The notes beneath the pieces are model-generated. The model had not been told where the DNA came from, ran no database searches, and saw only the letters and a list, made by a program, of their open reading frames with translations. Positions 60,501 to 64,000 of a DNA stretch of 64,000 nucleotides are shown in pieces (within the stretch, counting starts at the first letter, position 1; the number at the start of each line of letters is the position of its first letter). The position numbers and the translations under genes are program-made. This DNA is from G963666935 sp963666935 (GTDB taxonomy: Bacteria; Bacillota; Clostridia; Christensenellales; CAG-138): the NCBI GenBank assembly GCA_963666935.1, contig OY762936.1, positions 806,001-870,000 of the forward strand. Reading direction: 5' to 3'.

Positions 60501-61274
60501 ATGAAAAAGAGCATAACAGTACTGGTGGTTGTAACCTTTCTTTCCATGATTGTTGTGAATGCGCTGGCTAATTTACTTCCGATCAACGGTGTTGATACGG
60601 GCGCAGTATCAAATTCTTATCCAAACCTCTTTGCGCCTGCAGCGCTTACTTTCTCAATATGGGGCCTCATTTACTTATTGCTTGCAGGATATACGTTTTA
60701 TCAGTTGGGGATTATCAATAAAAAAGACAGTATCAGCAAAGCGCTATTAAACAAGATAGGCATCGTGTTCTCCATATCATCTGTGGCAAATGCGTTGTGG
60801 ATTTTTACCTGGCATTACAAAATGATCTATTTATCTATGGTTCTGATGGCAATTATCTTAATTTGCCTTATTGTGATCGTCGAAGCAACCAGAAAAGAGA
60901 GTCTAACCGTAAAAGAAAAAATATTCGTCAAGTTGCCCTTCAGCATATACTTTGGCTGGATCACTGTCGCAACAATTGCAAACATGACCGCATTATTGGT
61001 TAGCCTCGGCTGGAATGGTTTTGGCATATCCGAAACCATCTGGACCGTTATCATTGTTGCCGTAGGCGCCATAATCGGCATAGCAACCATTCTAAGAAAC
61101 AAAGACTATGCGTATGGGCTGGTAATCATCTGGGCATACATTGGCATTTTAATGAAACACGTGTCTTCAAGCGGGTTTGCCAGCATGTATCCTGCTATCA
61201 TAACAACGGTACTGATCGCATTATCGCTTGTGGCTGTTGCGGATGTGTTTGCGATTGTTAAAAAGACATACTGA
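60501..61274 (+). CDS. TspO/MBR-related membrane protein
   Basis: A 257-residue protein with ~8 helices. The first half has FAPAALTFSIWGLIYLLLAG, like the tryptophan-rich sensory protein family; TspO binds tetrapyrroles in other bacteria. Longer than classical five-helix TspO (~160 residues). GAAAGGAAGTGATTAAA puts the start at the ATG, 60501, not GTG 60492. Ends at a strong terminator. Confidence 0.7.
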   Translation: MKKSITVLVVVTFLSMIVVNALANLLPINGVDTGAVSNSYPNLFAPAALTFSIWGLIYLLLAGYTFYQLGIINKKDSISKALLNKIGIVFSISSVANALWIFTWHYKMIYLSMVLMAIILICLIVIVEATRKESLTVKEKIFVKLPFSIYFGWITVATIANMTALLVSLGWNGFGISETIWTVIIVAVGAIIGIATILRNKDYAYGLVIIWAYIGILMKHVSSSGFASMYPAIITTVLIALSLVAVADVFAIVKKTY

Positions 61275-61324
61275 TTCGTAACAAAAGTATACTTAATGAC
61301 GCGCCAATAAGGTGTAAAGATAGG

Positions 61325-61362
61325 AGTCCTCCGAAAACTTGTTGTTTTCGGAGGACTTTTAT
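61325..61362. terminator. Terminator after the TspO-like gene
   Basis: Perfect 14-bp stem AGTCCTCCGAAAAC with 5-base loop and T-run. Confidence 0.9.
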
Positions 61363-61428
61363 TAACGCGTTAATTGCGACAAAAGATGGAGCCTGTTGCG
61401 GCCCCCTTTGCACGTATCTCTGTTTGAT

Positions 61429-62118
61429 TCAGCGGGAAGGCTTGTCGAGATCCGCATCGTTGCTATAGCCGTAGTTTTCCCAATACCCTTTATAGGTATC
61501 GTCCGATGAGAGTTCGATACGGTTGACTCATCGGGCCCATTTGTAACCCCACTTCTGCTCAGCGACAAGGATGAATGGATACCCCATCTCCGGCGGCAGC
61601 GCGGTACCGTTTGCATCGTAAGCCAATATGAGATTGTTGTCTAATATCTCCTGCAACGGCAACGACGTAGTGTACCCGTCCACGGCGTGAAAGATGATGG
61701 TGTTTACTTCCGCCTTCGGGCTTACCCCCTCAATCAGCGTTTTCATAGGGACGCCTTTCCAGAGGATGTTGGCATCCCAGCCTTCCACGCAATACAGTCG
61801 GAGCAGCCGCTCTTCGCTGGGTAGATTTATAACGTCATCATAAGTATAGGTTTGCGGCTGATCTGCCAAACCATCGACCGTCAATTGATAGGAAGAAATA
61901 TCGACGAACTGTATGCCTTTGATCGAATTGTCCCGCGGCCCAACTGCGGGGTCCAGCTTCTCGCCATTATACTCGCGCAGTTCCCCGTCGCGATAGCGCT
62001 CCATCGTCGCAGCCGAAACCACGTCTACTTCTGGGGTTGTTTCAGATGGCTGAGCCGGCGCAACACATCCAGTGAGCAGCATGATCGCCATCAAAAGCAA
62101 TGGAATCTGTTTTTTCAT
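61429..62118 (-). pseudogene. Molybdopterin-domain lipoprotein interrupted by TGA
   Basis: Lipoprotein signal (LLTGC) followed by an oxidoreductase molybdopterin-binding domain of the sulfite-oxidase type, with probable Mo-ligand Cys in LRLYCVEGWDANILWKGVP and MGYPFILVAEQKWGYKWAR. At 61530-61528 a TGA stops translation at residue 196; the same frame then continues for 32 residues (VNRIELSSDDTYKGYWENYG...) to a TGA at 61431-61429. Homologues usually have Trp here, so TGG to TGA explains it. With read-through the protein would be 228 residues. Confidence 0.8.
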
Positions 62119-62260
62119 CGGCGATCCTCCCTATAAGACTAAAATTAATTATAACATACAGAAATATCAAGATCAATTTAACCGCTGGGGGGCCGCATCC
62201 CCTGGAAATCAAGAAGAAAACACCCTCGCTAAATATTCCCCAAATTTCACACTTTTGCTA

Positions 62261-62289
62261 TAGACACATTCAAATCGGGGTGCTATAAT
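62261..62289 (+). promoter_or_regulatory. Promoter of the MarR-ABC operon
   Basis: TAGACA, 17-base spacer, TATAAT, preceded by TGC (extended -10). A TTAACACTGTTAGCTAA imperfect palindrome at ~62304-62320 could be the MarR site. Confidence 0.7.
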
Positions 62290-62350
62290 TGCTTTCAGTA
62301 TTATATTAACACTGTTAGCTAATTGGATAGGGAATAAAGGTGGAATAACA

Positions 62351-62815
62351 ATGGATGTTAAGACTCTGGCAGCTGAAATGCTGCAGAAGACTAGGATGCT
62401 GATGAAAGCAAACGGCCCCAAACAGATTGGAGCGATGCTTCACGGCGAAATGTTCATTATGCATTACATTTTGCAAAAGAACGATGATGTGCTCCCCAGT
62501 GAGATAGCGGCGGCGATGGGTGTCAGCACGGCGAGGGTGGCGATGGCGCTCAAAAGCATGGAGAAAAAGGGGGTTATTGAACGCAGGCCGGATCAAACCG
62601 ATCGGAGGAAGGTTCGCGTATCCATCACCGAATACGGCAAAAGTCTCATCCGGGAACGGCACAAAAATTTGGTTCGCAAAATGGAGCAAATCCTGATGGA
62701 ATTAGGCGAGGCGGACGCACAAGAATATATCCGCATTGTCACACGTATGATCGAAATATCGAAAAAACTCAACGGCGGATCAAACGACGAATGTACCCAT
62801 TATCATTGTAGTTAG
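62351..62815 (+). CDS. MarR-family transcription regulator
   Basis: A 154-residue winged-helix protein: LPSEIAAAMGVSTARVAMALKSMEKKGVIERRPD with DQTDRRKVRVSITEYG wing. MarR proteins usually repress the operon they head; the gene downstream is an ABC exporter, so regulation of efflux is inferred. AAAGGTGGAATAACA precedes the ATG. Confidence 0.9.
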   Translation: MDVKTLAAEMLQKTRMLMKANGPKQIGAMLHGEMFIMHYILQKNDDVLPSEIAAAMGVSTARVAMALKSMEKKGVIERRPDQTDRRKVRVSITEYGKSLIRERHKNLVRKMEQILMELGEADAQEYIRIVTRMIEISKKLNGGSNDECTHYHCS

Positions 62816-62825
62816 GAGAAATCGC

Positions 62826-64000
62826 ATGATCAAAATTCTAAAATATCTTAAACCAAAGGAATGGCTGCTGATCCTGGTGTGCGTGGGCTTTCTTTTTGCG
62901 CAGACCTGGCTGAATCTCAAGCTGCCGGACTATATTACAGACATTACAAAGTATGTCGAAACGCCGGGCAGCACAATGTCCCAAATCTGGGAGACAGGCG
63001 GCAAAATGCTACTTTGCACGCTGGGCAGTGCGGCGACGTCCATCATCGTCGGCTTTTTTGCTTCCCGGATCGCGGCGCGCTTTTCGCAGCGGATAAGGGG
63101 CAAGCTTTTCCACAAAGTTGAGGATTTCTCCATGGAGGAGATCAACGGCTTCTCCACGGCGAGTCTCATTACGCGCTCCACCAACGACATTACGCAGATC
63201 CAAAGGTTCATCGCGATGGGACTGCAGATTATCATTGCCGCGCCGATCATGGCCGTGTGGGCTGTCGCCAAGATATCCACAAAGAGCTGGGAGTGGATGA
63301 CGATGACGGGTGGTGCGGTGGTCGTTCTCTTGATTTTGATCGTCTCGATTATGATTTACGCCTTGCCAAAATTTAAAAAGATCCAGTGGCTGACAGATAA
63401 TTTGAACCGCGTAACGCGGGAGAATCTGACGGGGATCCGCGTCGTCCGGGCGTATAACGCCGAAAGCTACGAGCAAGCAAAATTCGAGGGTGCCAACAGT
63501 GATATTACAAACAACAATCTCTCCGTTATGCGGGCCATGGCCGTGTTCAATCCGGGCATGCGCCTGATCATGAGCGGCTTGACGCTGGGCATCTATTGGA
63601 TTGGGGCGTATATTATCAACGCTGCCGTCGGCATGGATAAACTCAGCGCGTTTTCGAACATGGTGGCGTTTTCCGGTTATGCCATGCAGGTTATTATGGC
63701 GTTTATGATGCTTACCATGATCTTTATCATGGCGCCGCGGGTTCAGGTGGCGGCCAAGCGCGTCAACGAGGTTCTGGATACGAAGCCAAAGATTCTTGAC
63801 GGCAAGATAACCGAGTCTCCGGCGGGCGTTGTGGGCGAGGTAGAATTTAAAAATGTAAGCTTTAAATACCCCGATGCCGAAGATTATGTCTTGCATGATA
63901 TCAGCTTCAAGGCAAAAAAAGGCGAGACGGTCGCCTTCATTGGCTCAACCGGCAGCGGCAAGTCCACGCTGATCAATCTTTTGCCGCGCTTCTATGACGT
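62826..64000 (+). CDS. ABC exporter, fused permease/ATPase (partial at window end)
   Basis: Begins MIKILKYLKPKEWLLILVCV after TAGGAGAAATCGC and runs off the window after ~391 codons. Residues ~10-290 form a six-helix exporter domain (SLITRSTNDITQIQRF and ENLTGIRVVRAYNAE are typical); the ATPase begins at ~325 (VEFKNVSFKYPDAEDYVLHD) with Walker A GSTGSGKST. It is probably the first of two exporter half-genes, as is usual after MarR. Substrate unknown. Confidence 0.93.
   Translation, partial: MIKILKYLKPKEWLLILVCVGFLFAQTWLNLKLPDYITDITKYVETPGSTMSQIWETGGKMLLCTLGSAATSIIVGFFASRIAARFSQRIRGKLFHKVEDFSMEEINGFSTASLITRSTNDITQIQRFIAMGLQIIIAAPIMAVWAVAKISTKSWEWMTMTGGAVVVLLILIVSIMIYALPKFKKIQWLTDNLNRVTRENLTGIRVVRAYNAESYEQAKFEGANSDITNNNLSVMRAMAVFNPGMRLIMSGLTLGIYWIGAYIINAAVGMDKLSAFSNMVAFSGYAMQVIMAFMMLTMIFIMAPRVQVAAKRVNEVLDTKPKILDGKITESPAGVVGEVEFKNVSFKYPDAEDYVLHDISFKAKKGETVAFIGSTGSGKSTLINLLPRFYD

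Noticed and set aside
61528..61530. TGA as a selenocysteine codon
   Set aside because: Position corresponds to a Trp, not the Mo-ligand Cys, and no convincing SECIS-like hairpin follows.

Overview
The window looks like a chromosomal segment of a strictly anaerobic Bacillota, most likely class Clostridia; I would guess an order such as Christensenellales but cannot prove it. Reasons: the S10-spc-alpha ribosomal order with secY-adk-map-KOW-infA-rpmJ inside it, GGAGG ribosome binding sites throughout, a CIRCE-controlled groESL, an Rnf complex, a flavodiiron protein, CarD and LCP proteins. Ribosomal and metabolic genes are GC-rich; roughly 51.3-61.3 kb is visibly richer in AT.

Layout. 0-4 kb: secreted SpoIID/LytB protein with eight SH3b repeats, then dCMP deaminase. 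4-6.1 kb: groES (broken by one missing base in this sequence) and groEL behind a sigma-A promoter and a perfect CIRCE. 6.2-22.3 kb: the S10-spc-alpha superoperon, rpsJ to rplQ, with a promoter and long leader before rpsJ and a second promoter and about 270-base leader before rpsM. 22.3-30.7 kb: small zinc-ribbon membrane protein, PLP decarboxylase, HTH/membrane pair, class V aminotransferase remnant, LCP protein, Asp/Glu racemase facing a GltS-type transporter, split TauE/SafE pair. 30.8-35.1 kb: rnfCDEAB without rnfG. 35.2-35.7 kb: five tRNAs (Val, Asp, Phe, Gly, Cys). 35.9-36.5 kb: carD with an attenuator-like leader. 36.6-43 kb: pstS-pstC-pstA-pstB-phoU-phoB-phoR on the minus strand; the PstS appears circularly permuted. 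43.2-51.3 kb: CorA, flavodiiron protein with flavin reductase and two rubredoxin modules, pyrG (with a GGGC-start attenuator of the reiterative-transcription type), purA, guaA.

From the 3' end of guaA the sequence becomes accessory in character. The last 12 bases of guaA recur about 1 kb and (11/12) 4.7 kb downstream, next to perfect inverted repeats, as left by site-specific integration. Between and beyond them lie a DUF6414-like protein, an RHH regulator, a SLOG-fold protein, two SAM methyltransferases (one broken), a fragment of a Crp/Fnr gene whose intact copy is 5 kb away, a DUF2975/HTH pair and a truncated DUF89 gene. 56.5-61.3 kb holds a DUF134 regulator, an Acr3/BASS-type transporter, the intact Crp/Fnr regulator divergent from a two-gene permease whose second subunit carries a ferredoxin domain, and a TspO-like protein. 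The window ends with a molybdopterin-domain lipoprotein interrupted by an in-frame TGA, then a MarR regulator and the start of an ABC exporter.

Functional themes: translation and protein folding; phosphate uptake and its two-component control; ferredoxin:NAD energy conservation (Rnf); oxygen/NO detoxification (flavodiiron); nucleotide synthesis (pyrG, purA, guaA). The most unusual items are the permuted PstS, the Rnf operon without rnfG, the permease-ferredoxin pair with its Crp/Fnr neighbour, and the layered integration scar at guaA. All calls come from reading the sequence; no database search was run.
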